Positions 33,791 to 44,359 of a stretch of DNA of 64,000 nucleotides are shown one piece after another. Every line of letters starts with the position of its first letter. Within the stretch, counting starts at the first letter, position 1. A program made the position numbers and the translations under genes. Location of the stretch: NCBI RefSeq assembly GCF_028640845.1, contig NC_080540.1, forward strand, positions 278,023,524-278,087,523. The letters are read 5' to 3'. The notes under the pieces are model-generated. The model ran no database searches. It had not been told where the DNA came from and saw only the letters and a list, made by a program, of their open reading frames with translations. The DNA is from Ahaetulla prasina (taxonomy: Eukaryota > Chordata > Lepidosauria > Squamata > Colubridae).

Positions 33791-34099
33791 CAGGGATGTT
33801 AAATTCAAGGCCTGTGAGTCAGATCCGGCCCGTGTAGTGCTTAGATCTGGGCCCTGTAAACAGCGAAGGACTGGCCAGGAGTGCCTGTGCCAATGAAAAT
33901 GGAGCTCAGGGGCCTTCCCGAGCTCCGTTTTCACTGGCAAAGGTTGCAGGAGACAGCCTTTGCCAGTGACATTGCAGTTGGAAACGGAGCTCAGGAGCCC
34001 GTTTTCAGTGGCAGAGCGCTTGGGCCATCACAGGTGCCCCTGACACAAGTGATGTTGAGCCCTCAACAGCCCTCAATGAAATTGAGTTTGACACCCCTG
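33791..34099. mobile_element. hAT non-autonomous element, 309 bp
   Basis: Termini CAGGGATGTTAAATTCAAGG and TTGAGTTTGACACCCCTG (imperfect inverted repeats); flanks ATGTTTGC (33783-33790) and ATGTATGC (34100-34107). Confidence 0.85.
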
Positions 34100-34107
34100 A
34101 TGTATGC

Positions 34108-35561
34108 ATATAGGGGGAATAAAATTGAACTGAATTGTAATTGGATAAGTATCCTTGTTTGGACAGAGAGAACTGGTCTGAAGCTGTACTTTACGTGAAC
34201 ATGTTTCTATTTTCCCCTTACTAAAGTGATAGATTAAAAGCAATACATTAATCCCTATTTGAGTGAAAATAACTACACACATGCTTAACATTTCACTTCT
34301 TGGTTCGCCTTCCCAAAGGGCTTTGTTACTCAGGCTGGTAGATAGAAAGTAGAACTAAAAGGGAGTTTCTCATTTGTCCTTCTTTTTTTTACCAGAAGTG
34401 ATTTTTATCATTTTGTAGCTTGTGCTACAACAAGGGCAATGATATGCAACTTCCTGAACAATTCAATCCTGGGACAAAGTCCTCAGCATGCAAAATAAAT
34501 AAATGAAGAACAGTCGCTGCTGCTTCTCCTTTCAGAGAAATCACATGGGCCCAAAATTTATTCCCAGGCTCATAAAACTGCAAAGAGTTTAGTTCCTTAT
34601 TCTGTTCCCTTTCTTGCCATTCTTACCCAATAATTGGCAAATACAGTAACAGAGTCTTCCTTATCTCTGTGCCCTGAAAATGAACTGGAGCAAAGGGAAA
34701 TTTCTGCTTCATAAGTCCAACATAGTTAAGAAAGTTTCTTTCTAACTCCAGCATGATGTGCAACCCTAGAAAATAAGCCAGGTTAGAGGAGAGGAACCAA
34801 CAGCAAACCAACTTTAACACCAAGGTTAAAGCTCATTTATTATGAGTATTATAAGTAATCTCCACTTCAGTCTTTAAGGCCATCAACTGTATAACCACTC
34901 AAACTAGAATTATTAAACGTTCTACGTTTTCACAAGGAAGCTGTTAAAATCTCTTTAATAATGCAGCAAAAGCTACACTGATTAATGTGCACTGCAGGGC
35001 TCACTTATTTTGATGTGAGAAAGTTGCTTACAGCTTCAGCCTTGAAATTCATGCTTACTTCACTTCTGAGCAAGCTTTGAGCAAAAGCAGTTCAGACATT
35101 CCTTGGCACGGTCTCCTATCTCAATGAAAGGGGCAAGGAGACAGTTAAGCCCAGGTATTAAGCATTAATATTCCAATATTAAGTCATATTTTCTAGTCTT
35201 ATAAAAAAGAAAAGATATAAAGATACCTTAAATTCACGGCTTATTATCAGGGCCAGTTCCAGAAAAGTGCTGAGTATTTTCCATTTTTGGACCACCTTCG
35301 ATGTAACTTCATTTGTGCTGCTTCAGGTTGTGAAAACAACACCTTCATTTAGGCTAAACCCAGCTGCTTAAACCAGAGTCTTCCAACCATGTTATTTTAA
35401 GGGATAAAAGCAATTTATCTCTTAAATTGCTTTTATCCCCTTAATGCTGAAATAAGCCTGGGCTATAGTACCAATCTGTCCAGATCAGAAATGTTCATCT
35501 CTAATATACCATAGTTTCTTTTTAGCCTGACATTCTGGCCATGGGCCTATCTCCCGAATGT
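34108..35561. other. Intergenic, no gene; one short perfect hairpin
   Basis: At 35400-35440 GGGATAAAAGCAATTT pairs with AAATTGCTTTTATCCC around a 7-9 base loop. No gene recognised. Confidence 0.5.
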
Positions 35562-35845
35562 GCAGGTAATCCTCAATTTATAGCCATAACGGAGCCTGTC
35601 CATTGATAAGTCATAATGGTTGTAAAGCAAATCATCATGTGACTGACCTGATTTTTATGACATTTTTTGCAATGGTCATTAAGCAAGTCACTATGGTTAT
35701 TAAGTGAATCCATGGTGGTTAAGCAATGCCACAGTTAAACAAACCCATTGTTTGCTATGGGGATTTTTTTTCTCAAAAAACCAGAAGTAAATGCCAATTA
35801 CTGGTTATCAAAAACTGACCTGAAGATACTAATAATCAGGACTTC
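35562..35845. mobile_element. Dispersed palindromic MITE (GTAGTCCTCGACTTA family), decayed
   Basis: AGGTAATCCTCAATTTATAG, then TAAGTCATAATGG, CATGTGACTG, GGTTATTAAGTGAATCC. The same family lies at 145, 14385, 17811, 36519, 38690, 46171 and 54513. Confidence 0.6.
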
Positions 35846-36518
35846 CACCACCACAGGCTATAGAGATGTCTAGATAGACATTTCATTTTTATGTCAGTTG
35901 ATAAAATCTTCTGTGGAAAACATGGAAAAATGTCCCTACCGGATTTCATTTTTAGCCTAATGGAGCAATAAGACAAAACTTTTGCAGTGTCAATCCTTTA
36001 AACTCTTCTTGACAAGGAAACACTGTACAGTTCTGAGGTTGATAATTAAATCTCATTGGTCCCAGAGATTATCAGTCCTCTCCAAGGTTTTTCAGCCATC
36101 CAATCTCCAAACTCTCCTGAGCCTTCTAGAATTGCCAAGCCAGCAATTACAGATATCAATTCAGGCCACTCCTTCCGCCATTTCTCTGATAACTCCACTG
36201 CATGCATATGCCTAGGAACTGCAGGACAGCTAGCCAGCTCTATACCAAGCAGTCGTTCTCAGCTGGTTGGAAGGTATGTGCCAACTTTGTGTGCCTCGTT
36301 TATTTGATTTATGTGCACAGTTTGTGTGCCTGGTTGATTGATTGATTGATTGATTGATTGATTTGATTTATTTGCACCAAGTATTTGTGCCTTATTTATT
36401 TATTTATTTGATTGACTGTATACAGCTGCCCATGTTATACAAATGACTCTGGGTTGCTTACAAGATTAAAACAAGCAAGATGTCTTCTCTGGTGGTTTGT
36501 TTTCCTTAGTTGTAAGTA
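35846..36518. other. Intergenic with LINE tail and (ATTG)n
   Basis: (GATT)n microsatellite at 36333-36363; LINE 3' tail-like TATTTATTTATTTGATTGAC and GCTGCCCATGTTATAC at 36385-36475. No gene recognised. Confidence 0.5.
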
Positions 36519-36908
36519 CAGGTAGTTCTCGAGTTACAACAGTTTGTTTAGTGACCGTTCAAAGTTACAACGGCACTGAAAAAAGGTGACTTATGACTGT
36601 TTTTCACACTTATGACCGTTGCACGGTCACATGATTTACATTCGGATGCTTGACAACTGGTTCATAGTTATGACGGTTGCAATGTCCAGGGGTCATGTGA
36701 TCAACTTTTGTGACCTTCTGACAAATAAAGTCAACCTGTGAGCCAGATTCACTTAACAACCATGTTATTAATTTAACAGCTGCTGTGATTCATTTAACAA
36801 ATGTGGCAAGAAAAATCATAAAAAGGAGCAAAATTCACTTAGCTAATTTCTCACTTAGTAACATAAATTCTGGCTCAATTGTAGTCATAAGTCGAGGACT
36901 AGCTGTAG
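36519..36908. mobile_element. Dispersed palindromic MITE, near full length
   Basis: TACAGGTAGTTCTCGAGTTA at the left and TAAGTCGAGGACTAGCTGTA at the right are imperfect inverted repeats; GTAAG lies just outside both ends, a possible 5-bp duplication. The interior has paired AGTGACCG, GGTCACATGAT and TTCACTTAAC motifs. Confidence 0.7.
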
Positions 36909-37379
36909 TAAGACCAAGAATTCCTGGAATGGTTTTTTCCAAGGAGATAACCTTCCTCCTCCTTGGTCCCATTACATTCCCATTCCATACCTGCAGCAGG
37001 TAGGTCTTTTTTTCTGTAAAGTAACAATAGGGAAAATAGTTCAGGAATAAATGTGCACAATTTTTTTTTAAAAAAAAAATCAGCCACTGTTGTTTCTCAT
37101 CTATACAACACATTCCAACAAAATGGATACCTACACAATTTTATCAAAAAAATCCCTGACCACTCAACCCAATACAGCACAATCAACACAAACCCTAAAA
37201 AGAAAACCCTAAAATTACACTACCATACATCAAGAATATCTCAGAAACCACAAATAGACTACTAAAACCACATGGAATCAGCGTAGCACACAAGCCAACT
37301 AAAGCCCTTCAATACATCCTAAGCAGACTAAAAGACCCAACAACCTCAGAAGGAGTCATGTACCATATAGAAAGTAAGA

Positions 37380-37778
37380 CAGTGGTGAAATCCGAACCGG
37401 TTTGATACCATTTCGCTGGCCATGCATGTGCACTGCGCATAAAACTCGTGCTGCATGTGCATGCACAGTGCGCACCAAAAGTGCAGTGCACGCATGCACA
37501 CGCATGCACGTACATGCTAAAAGGAGGCTCAGGAAGGTAAGTAGAATAGCGAGGGGGGGATCAGATGTGACGCATGATTTAGCTTTGCTAGAAAGCAAGA
37601 TTTCCTGCTTTCTAGCAAAGCTAAACCCCGCTGCACAGCTGATTGTCGGAAATACCGGTTCGGATGAACCAGTAGCATTTTTTAACTACTGGTTCAAGCA
37701 AATCGGTAGTTAAATCAGTAGGGTTTTTTTACTACCGGTTTGGCTGAACCGGAGTGAACCGGTAGCATTTTACCCCTG
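37380..37778. mobile_element. hAT element, 399 bp, inside the PLE
   Basis: Left end CAGTGGTGAAATCCGAACCG, right end GGTAGCATTTTACCCCTG; flanks AAGTAAGA (37372-37379) and ATGTAAGA (37779-37786). It contains a perfect 19-bp inverted repeat at 37579-37597 / 37606-37624 (TTAGCTTTGCTAGAAAGCA). Confidence 0.88.
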
Positions 37779-38309
37779 ATGTAAGAACTGCAACAACCAT
37801 TATGTAGGACAAACAGGCAGAACACTGGCAGAAGGCATCCATGAACACCAACTGGCAGTCAGAAGACATGATGAACATTCTTTAATTTCACAACATATAG
37901 ACAGATTTAACCACAGTCTCAATTGCAAAAATGTGACAGTCCTAGACCATGCCAAGTCCAAAAATCCCAGGGAGTTTCCAGAAGCCTGGCACTCTGGCAA
38001 ATTACCCATCAATAGACACAGAGGCATTAACAACATGCATATAGACTATGCAAAAGAGATAATCAACTAGCCCAAAAGAGGAAAAAAACTCCAGCCCCTC
38101 TTCACCAGTAATCAGCACCCAGCTCAGCATAGATTAACTCCAAGTTTAACTTCAGACCAACAATCAAGTGAGTAATAATACCCCAATCAAGAAACTGCCA
38201 AAGAGCCATCAGTAAATAGCCCATCAAAAGGATCTCTAAAACCACCCCCACCCACATAGATAGGCAAGTCACCAGAATATAAACTGACAGCAAACAACAC
38301 TCCTTACTC

Positions 38310-38350
38310 GCACTGATGATGTTACCTAGTTAAGGTAATGAAATGTCTGC
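38310..38350 (+). ncRNA. Hammerhead-ribozyme-like motif, PLE family A
   Basis: CTGATGA (38313-38319), helix II TTACC / GGTAA with loop TAGTTAA, GAAA (38340-38343), T, then GTC (38345-38347). Helix I: GCA before the core pairs with TGC after GTC. Helix III is minimal. The two deviations (TAATGAAATGTC for TAACGAAACGTC) are both CpG-to-TpG type, so the ancestor probably had the canonical GAAAC core. Confidence 0.55.
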
Positions 38351-38410
38351 AAGGAAACAAAATCCAGCTCAGAGAGCACCTCATTTTAACCCTGAGCTAC
38401 AAATATTCTT

Positions 38411-39116
38411 TTATTGATTTTTCTAAGGAGGGCTGTTAAACTCCTGGCCACGCCCACACTCGTTTTAGTGAAGGGGGGAAGTCCCAATACGTCATGTGAT
38501 GCCGCCGTGACGATGTGAGTTTTACACCCCTGCTCATCTGTTCCTCCAGATGGATTTTGTAATAACTTCAGGAAACCAAATATATTATATAGAAGAGCTA
38601 TGGGGTATTATATACTAGAGAAAGCCATGAGGCTGATGGTACGCCACAGCCTTTGTCCTGATCACTGAGTACACTACTAGCCGTATGGCTTAGCAATGAA
38701 TATTCTGATCCCAATTATGGTCATAAACTGAGGACTACCTGTATTGTGTGTGAACTTTTGAGATGAAGAATCCTATTTATTTGCTGGGTTGGTTGGTTGA
38801 TTTGCTATTAGGACTTACATATGAAATTCTGAGTGGCCATATACCCTTGTAGGGCAAGAAGATTAACAACGTGAAATCATAGGAACAAAAAAAAACAATT
38901 ACAAAAAAAGAAAATTGTTGCAATAATAGACTATGCCAAGATGAATAGCAAAACACAAAATCAATTCTCAAATGGGAGACCTACCAAATCTGCTTCCATG
39001 ACCTCCTGAATAGCCACAACAGCTAGTCTTCCAAAAAACAAAAAGCCAACAGCCTAATCTTGGATGCAATGCTTTCCATGTGAGGACTGCAACCAAAAGT
39101 CTTGTCTTCATTATCA
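38411..39116. other. Intergenic repeat debris
   Basis: A decayed hAT relative at 38428-38533 (GGGCTGTTAAACTCCTGG to GAGTTTTACACCCCTG) and a MITE end at 38690-38745 (TAAACTGAGGACTACCTGTA). No gene recognised. Confidence 0.55.
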
Positions 39117-39124
39117 CTTTAGAT

Positions 39125-39259
39125 CAGGGGTCTCCAAACTTGGTCCCTTTAAGACTTGTGGACTTCAACTCCCAGAGTCCCTCAGCCAGCAAAGCTGGCT
39201 GAGGAACTCTGGGCGTTGAAGTCCACAAGTCTTAAAGAGACCAAGGTTGGAGACCCCTG
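39125..39259. mobile_element. Hairpin hAT MITE, 135 bp
   Basis: Almost one long palindrome from CAGGGGTCTCCAAACTTGG to CCAAGGTTGGAGACCCCTG, centre near AGCAAAGCTGGCTGAGG. Perfect 8-bp target duplication CTTTAGAT (39117-39124, 39260-39267). Confidence 0.96.
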
Positions 39260-39267
39260 CTTTAGAT

Positions 39268-40013
39268 TACACTTTCTCAAAAGGGGAGAAATTCAGATCT
39301 ACTCTTCCAGATCTTATACCGCAGCTCTTGGCTCATATGCCTGGAATGTCCCTACAATCAGAGCTGATATTTACATTTAGAGACTTCCTGAAGAGGAGTA
39401 CTGAGGAAGGCTTTTTAATTATAACTCATCTTCTGAAGCTGTTCAGCTGTAGAGGTTTTTAGTCGACCACAAACTGCTTACTGAAACGTGGAGTAAATGT
39501 GTAAGTGCAAGAAATTTCAAACCTAACTCAACTACATCAGCAAAAAAAAAAAAAAAGTGGCATGATAAGGGAGGAGACAATAGTAAAGGAAGTGGAAAGT
39601 GTCTGGAGAAAAACCTGCACTTTTAAAGGTATACGGCATATTATTTTTCAGTCAGCCATGAGGGTTTAGGTCTTAGAGCAGAGATTAGTAATCTGTAACT
39701 GTGCAGAGTTGTTATGAGTGGGGCAGTATTATAAATTTTGTAAATATCCCAATAGTTTCAGCTAGATCCTCAAGACTCCTTTATATTGTGTTACAGAATT
39801 TTCATGAATTCTACTTTAACCAACCATTTCCAGCACGCACATTGCAAATTATATTATTTTAAGAGCGATCCAGGAAGCAAACACTGTATCCAAAAGTATA
39901 TAAAAGGGTGCAATGTAAGGGCAGGATACTGAGTTCTGTCTTTACTATGCTTCTTTTTTATATAGAAATTCTGTAAATTTTGAAAGGTGGTGATATATTA
40001 CCTCTCCTTTACT
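39268..40013. other. Intergenic, no gene recognised
   Basis: No coding or repeat signal except a poly(A) run near 39541. Confidence 0.45.
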
Positions 40014-40021
40014 TCCTATCA

Positions 40022-40156
40022 CAGGGGTCTCCAACCTTGGCAAGTTGAAGCCTGGCGGACTTCAACTCCCAGAATTCCCCAGCCAGCAAAGCTGGCTGGG
40101 TAATTCTGGGAGTTGAAGTCCGCCAGGCTTCAACTTGCCAAGGTTGGAGACCCCTG
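40022..40156. mobile_element. Hairpin hAT MITE, 135 bp
   Basis: Near-perfect palindrome, CAGGGGTCTCCAACCTTGGC to its complement, with centre CCAGCCAGCAAAGCTGGCTG. Perfect 8-bp target duplication TCCTATCA (40014-40021, 40157-40164). Confidence 0.97.
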
Positions 40157-40164
40157 TCCTATCA

Positions 40165-40655
40165 CACACACACACACTTTTCCGCCTTATGTTCAACAAT
40201 GTCTGATTCTTGGAGAGTGCCTGCACAGGTCCCTGCAGCATTTTTTGGCAAGTTTTTTTCAGAAATTGTTTGCTGGGGTTCCTAGGGTTGAGAGAAAATA
40301 TTTGGCCTCATTTGGCCTCTTGTCACCCAGTTGACTTTATGCCTAAAGTGGGACTAGATTCTCCTGATGCCTTTGCCACTACACCAAACCGTCTCTCAAT
40401 TCCTGATGTAAAGAAACAGGGATACTCTCAATCATAAGGCAAAGGAAGAAAGACAAAAGACTTCAAAGTCGTCCCAGGCATCTAGTAGCTCAAAATCCAA
40501 TCCCCTTAACTCCAGTGACAAACAGCAATGAATGCAGAATTGCTTTCTCTCTGGGGAGCTTTTTAATTAACGCACAACTTCCCATTTGTTGTAAATTATA
40601 CTTTCTACATACCATTAGGCAAAATGTTTCCAGGACAAAAGGCTACAAAATATGT
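40165..40655. other. Intergenic, no gene recognised
   Basis: Short ACAC repeat at 40160-40180, otherwise no signal. Confidence 0.45.
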
Positions 40656-40663
40656 ATGTGGAC

Positions 40664-40800
40664 CAGTGGTGGGATTCAAGTAATTTAACAACCGCTTCTC
40701 TGCCCTAATAATTTCTTCCAACAACCAGTTTGCCGTATTGCTCAGAAAGTTAACAACCGGTTCTCCCGAAGGGGTGCGAACCGACTGAATCCCACCACTG
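40664..40800. mobile_element. hAT MITE, 137 bp
   Basis: Termini CAGTGGTGGGATTCAAG and CTGAATCCCACCACTG; perfect 8-bp target duplication ATGTGGAC (40656-40663, 40801-40808). Same length as 16726-16862, opposite orientation. Confidence 0.96.
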
Positions 40801-40904
40801 ATGTGGACGCTTTATGTCAGCCATCGTACTACATGAGCCACCAGGAAAGTGTACCAGCCATGTCTTTATTGCTTATCGTGACATGTTTAGGTCATACTAA
40901 TATA

Positions 40905-41210
40905 TTGATTTATTTTATTGGTTTATTAGTTTGTCAAACATGTACAAGATAGCAGGTATAAATATGAACATGGACATGAACGAAGGAAATGAGTACAAAT
41001 AAATGGGATGGTAGGCATGGTGGTGCGCTGATGCATGCCCCCTTTATGGGCCTCTTAGAAATGGGGTGAGGTCCACGGTAGACAGTCTAAGGTTGAAGCT
41101 GTGAGAGTTTGAGGATGTAACAACGGAGTCAGGTAGATTTTTTATTCCTACCATTAGCAATTCTACTGTTGAAAGAGCCCTTCCACAAAACAAAAAACAG
41201 CTGGGGCAGC
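40905..41210 (-). mobile_element. CR1/L2-group LINE 3' fragment, minus strand
   Basis: TTTATTTTATTGG...TTTGTCAAACATGTACAAG tail, then the complement of the LRGP end (AAATGGGGTGAGGTC) and LPDSVVTSSN-type coding. Confidence 0.75.
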
Positions 41211-41247
41211 ATGAAAAAAGAATCAATTTGCTATTGTGTATTTATTT

Positions 41248-42236
41248 ATTTATTTTGATTTATTTTGATTTTTATACCGCCCTTCTCCCGAAGGACTCAG
41301 GGCGGTGTACAGCCAAGTAAAAATACACTATATACAGATTAAAAGAAATTAAAAGAAAACATATTATAATGTGGCCGAAAATTTAAAACAATTTAAAATC
41401 TTAAAATATAAATAACCCCAATAAAATTTTAATCCAGTCCCGCTTGAATAAATAGGTGCATTTTCAGCTCACGGCGAAAAGTCCGAAGATCAGGCACTTG
41501 ACGTAAACCAGGGGGAAGTTCATTCCAAAGCGTAGGAGCTCCAACAGAGAAGGCCCTTCCCCTGGGGACTGCCAACCGACATTGCTTGGCGGACGGCACC
41601 CTGAGAAGGCCCTCTCTGTGTGAGCGTACGGGTCGGTGGGAGGCAAAAGGTAACAGCAGGCGGTCCCGTAAGTACCCGGGTCCTAAGCCATGGAGCGCTT
41701 TAAAGGTGGTAACCAAAATCTTGAAGCGCACCCAAAAGACCACAGGAAGCCAGTGCAAACTGCGCAGGATTGGTGTTACATGGGAGCAACGAGTTGCTCC
41801 CATTATTACCCGCGCAGCTGCATTCTGGACTAGCTGCAGCCTCCGGGTGCACTTCAAGGGCAGCCCCATGTAGAGAGCATTGCAATAGTCCAAGCGGGAA
41901 GTGACAAGGGCATGAGTGACCGTGCATAAGGCATCCCGGTCAAGGAAGGGGCGCAACTGGTGCACCAAGCGTACTTGGTGGAAGGCCCTCTTGGAGACGG
42001 CCGCCAAATGATCGTCAAACGACAGTCGCCCATCCAAGAGGACACCCAAATTGCATACCCTCTCCATTGGGGCCAATAACTCGCCCCCCACAGCCAGCTG
42101 CGGCTGCAGCTGACTGTACCGGGGTGCCGGCATCCACAGCCACTCCGTCTTGGAGGGATTGAGCTTGAGTCTGTTTCTCCCCATCCAGACCCGTACGGCT
42201 TCCAGACACCAGGACAGCACTTCGACAGCTTCGATA
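41248..42236 (-). mobile_element. CR1 LINE 3' part with intact 263-codon frame
   Basis: On the minus strand an uninterrupted frame (42220 to 41429) carries reverse transcriptase thumb and C-terminal CR1 signatures: LKLNPSKTEWLWMPAP, ERVCNLGVLLDGRLSFDDHL, TSRLDYCNALYMGLPL, RLQLVQNAAARVI, LRSLHWLPVVFWVRFKILV, PTLWNELPPGLRQ and TFRRELKMHLF. The 3' UTR contains GGGCGGTATAAA-type sequence and ends in TTTATT repeats. GTGTATTTATTT flanks both sides (41236-41247, 42237-42248), a 12-bp target duplication. The RT palm is absent (5'-truncated), so it cannot move alone. The lack of stops suggests a recent copy. Confidence 0.9.
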
Positions 42237-42248
42237 GTGTATTTATTT

Positions 42249-42763
42249 TAGGTCAAGGGAACAACTGAGGATGCTTCCCTTCCGCTTCCTCCTTGGAAGG
42301 CTAAAGTTATACCTGCAATTTTGGAGCTTTGGGGGGGGGGCTTTCCTTTTTTGTCACAGCAGACCTGAGATTTAGTTTATTATTTTCTTACTTTACAGTG
42401 CAAGTCTTGTAAAAATGTCTTGGCTTCAGTCTAAACAGTGGTGCATATGTTTCAGAACTTAACCATCAATAGCGTGTTCCGCAAATATAACAGGAAGAGA
42501 GAGACATTACAGTAGGCAAGGCAAGGAAAGATCTAGTCAGCAAAACGACACTTGTCTGCAATCAACGTCTCGAAATCCTCTATCACCACAAGTGTGTAGC
42601 AAAAAAGTTGAACATTGTTAGCCATACAGGAAGCTAAACACTGAGTTATCTCTAACCGGAGATCAGAAGCCTCAAACCAGGAAAGCCTTCAAATTAGCGG
42701 CAGCGTTTCTGAACGCTGCTGCAAAAGAACCTTCCTGACTTTTGCTTTCTTTCTACTTTGCAG
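42249..42763 (+). other. Sequence upstream of FYB1 large exon
   Basis: No repeat recognised. A pyrimidine-rich TTTGCTTTCTTTCTACTTTGCAG acceptor tract (longer than quoted motifs elsewhere only in T/C run) ends at 42763. A G-rich run is at about 42331-42340. Confidence 0.6.
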
Positions 42764-43892
42764 GATGGCAAGGCAAATGTGAAGTCCATCATGGCGAAGT
42801 TTAATAACAACGCAGCTGAGGGTGTTCACTGCCATCAGGTCAGAACTGGGGCGCACCCTCCTTTGGCTAAAAAAGCAGCCTTTGAGAAGTTCACCCAGCT
42901 TGAAAATGCTAGTCTGTCTTCCAAACCTAACAGCTTGTGCAAGCCTACATCACTTAAATTGCCTCCAAGCACAAAACCTGGTGTTCATGATGCATCAGGC
43001 AAGGATTTTAAAACGCCACCTTTGCAAAGCAATCCTGTGGCCAGCAAGGTGAAGATGCTAGCCGAGGCTGCTAGCCGAGAAGCTAATGAAAAAACTACTT
43101 ATCCAAAGCCTTTGGCTCTCAAGATTTCTGAAGGACTAAAAGAAGAAACCAAGCCAGTGTTCCCAAAGATTCCTGAGAAGAAACTACCTGGCTCTCCTCT
43201 GCAGAAGAGCGAACTAAAGCCTTTAGATCAGAGGTTCCTCAAACCTGAACCCCGAGGAAGTGAAGCAAAGCCTGCCTTTCCCACGGTCGCTGGAGTTAAA
43301 GAAAAATTCAACAGTGCTGCACAGGAAAACAACTCCAAGCCTCCTTTTCCAAAGCCACCTGTTAAACAAAAACCAAGTCAAAGTTTCACCCAAGGTGAAG
43401 AAGTTTCCAACAAAAGTGCTAGTTTCAATCAAGTGTCATCAAGTTCCAGTGCCATCAACTCGAAAGCTGGTTCCATCCGACCCCTCAAAGATCCACAGGA
43501 CAAGATCAGAAATGAAACACATCCCATCAGCCCTTTCCCACCTTTGAAACCTGTCAGCAACCAGAACAACCTGCCTCAAATCCCCACTAAACCTGTTGGG
43601 CAGCAGAATGAAGAGGCAAAACCAAAACCCATCAAGAATATTTTCCTACAAAACAAGCAAGAGGATTCTGGATCTACGTCTGGTACCGTTGCTGCTAAAT
43701 TGGCCAATTCATCTCGAACAGTTAAGGCAGGACCTTGGGCCAATAATATTGGAAAAGAAGACAAAGACAAAGACAAGAATTTGCCCAAACGAAAAACACT
43801 ACCTTCAATAATTGCATTGGGACAAGCCCCACAGAAGCCTAACAGGCCTCCCACAGTTGACCTGGAAAAATTCAGGAAAAGTCATGGGGAAG
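42764..43892 (+). CDS. FYB1: FYB1 (ADAP) first large coding exon
   Basis: Acceptor CTTTGCAG at 42756-42763, donor GTGAGTAA at 43893; the exon ends in phase 1. It opens in frame as DGKANVKSI before MAKFNNNAAEG; ATG at 42791 corresponds to the usual FYB1 start, and the upstream in-frame codons suggest an alternative start in a 5' exon. From 42791 it encodes 367 residues of disordered, Lys/Pro-rich sequence. Recognisable FYB1 blocks: repeated KPxFPK motifs (KPAFPTVAGVKEKFNSA, SKPPFPKPPVKQKPS), GPWANNIGKEDKDKDK and KPNRPPTVDLEKF near the end. In mammals this region binds the SH3 domain of SKAP1 and lies ahead of the YDDV motifs and helical SH3 domains. FYB1 couples T-cell receptor and integrin signalling. 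SH3 exons are beyond the window. Confidence 0.93.
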
Positions 43893-44075
43893 GTGAGTAA
43901 TGTGTCTGGATTTATGGTTGATTTTATGTTTGGCAAAAGCTTTTCTGTGCTTAAAGATTATCTGCAAGCTGGTCCTATGGTTATTCTATTTAAATGCAAA
44001 TTGTACACCTTCAGGATTTGCAGCCTTAAATATGTGAAGGCATGTGGTTGAGATGATTATTATATGCTATTAGAT

Positions 44076-44351
44076 CGGGGTGAAATCCAGCAGGTTTTGA
44101 CAGGTTCTGGAGAACCGGTAGCGGAAATTTTGAGCAGTTCGGAGAACTGGTAGCAGAAATTTTGAGTACTTCAGAGAACCGGCAAATACCACCTCTGGCC
44201 CCAGAGTGGGGTGGGAATAGGGATTTTGCAGTATCCTTCCCCCAGGAATGGGGAGGGAATGGGGATTTTGCAGTATCCTTCCCCTGCCACACCCACCAAT
44301 CAATGCCACGCCCACAAAACCGGTAGTAAAAAATTTTGGATTTAACCTCTG
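44076..44351. mobile_element. hAT MITE, 276 bp
   Basis: Left end CGGGGTGAAATCCAGCAGG (one base short of CAGGGGTG), right end TTTGGATTTAACCTCTG; perfect 8-bp target duplication TATTAGAT (44068-44075, 44352-44359). Confidence 0.93.
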
Positions 44352-44359
44352 TATTAGAT

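Larger units (their letters stand above)
37080..38410 (+). mobile_element. Penelope-like element family A with GIY-YIG domain (split)
   Basis: Decayed coding in two blocks. Before 37371: NRLLKPHGISVAHKPTKALQ. After 37787: CNNHYVGQTGRTLAEGIHEH, LAVRRHDEHSLISQH and EFPEAWHSGKLPINRH. YVGQTGR with downstream HEH is the GIY-YIG endonuclease region of Penelope-like retroelements. The blocks are separated by the hAT insertion 37380-37778 and rejoin when it is removed. The 3' tail has a hammerhead-like core and CTCAGAGAGCACC before ACCCTGAGCTACAAATATTC. Related copies: 2017-2110 and 53000-54500. Confidence 0.85.

Noticed and set aside
41429..42220. 263-codon minus-strand frame as a host gene
   Set aside because: It is CR1 reverse transcriptase C-terminal sequence with a 12-bp target duplication and a LINE tail.
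42758..42790. Start of FYB1 frame at 42758
   Set aside because: It begins with TTG and CAG of the splice acceptor; the exon begins at 42764 and the usual ATG is 42791.
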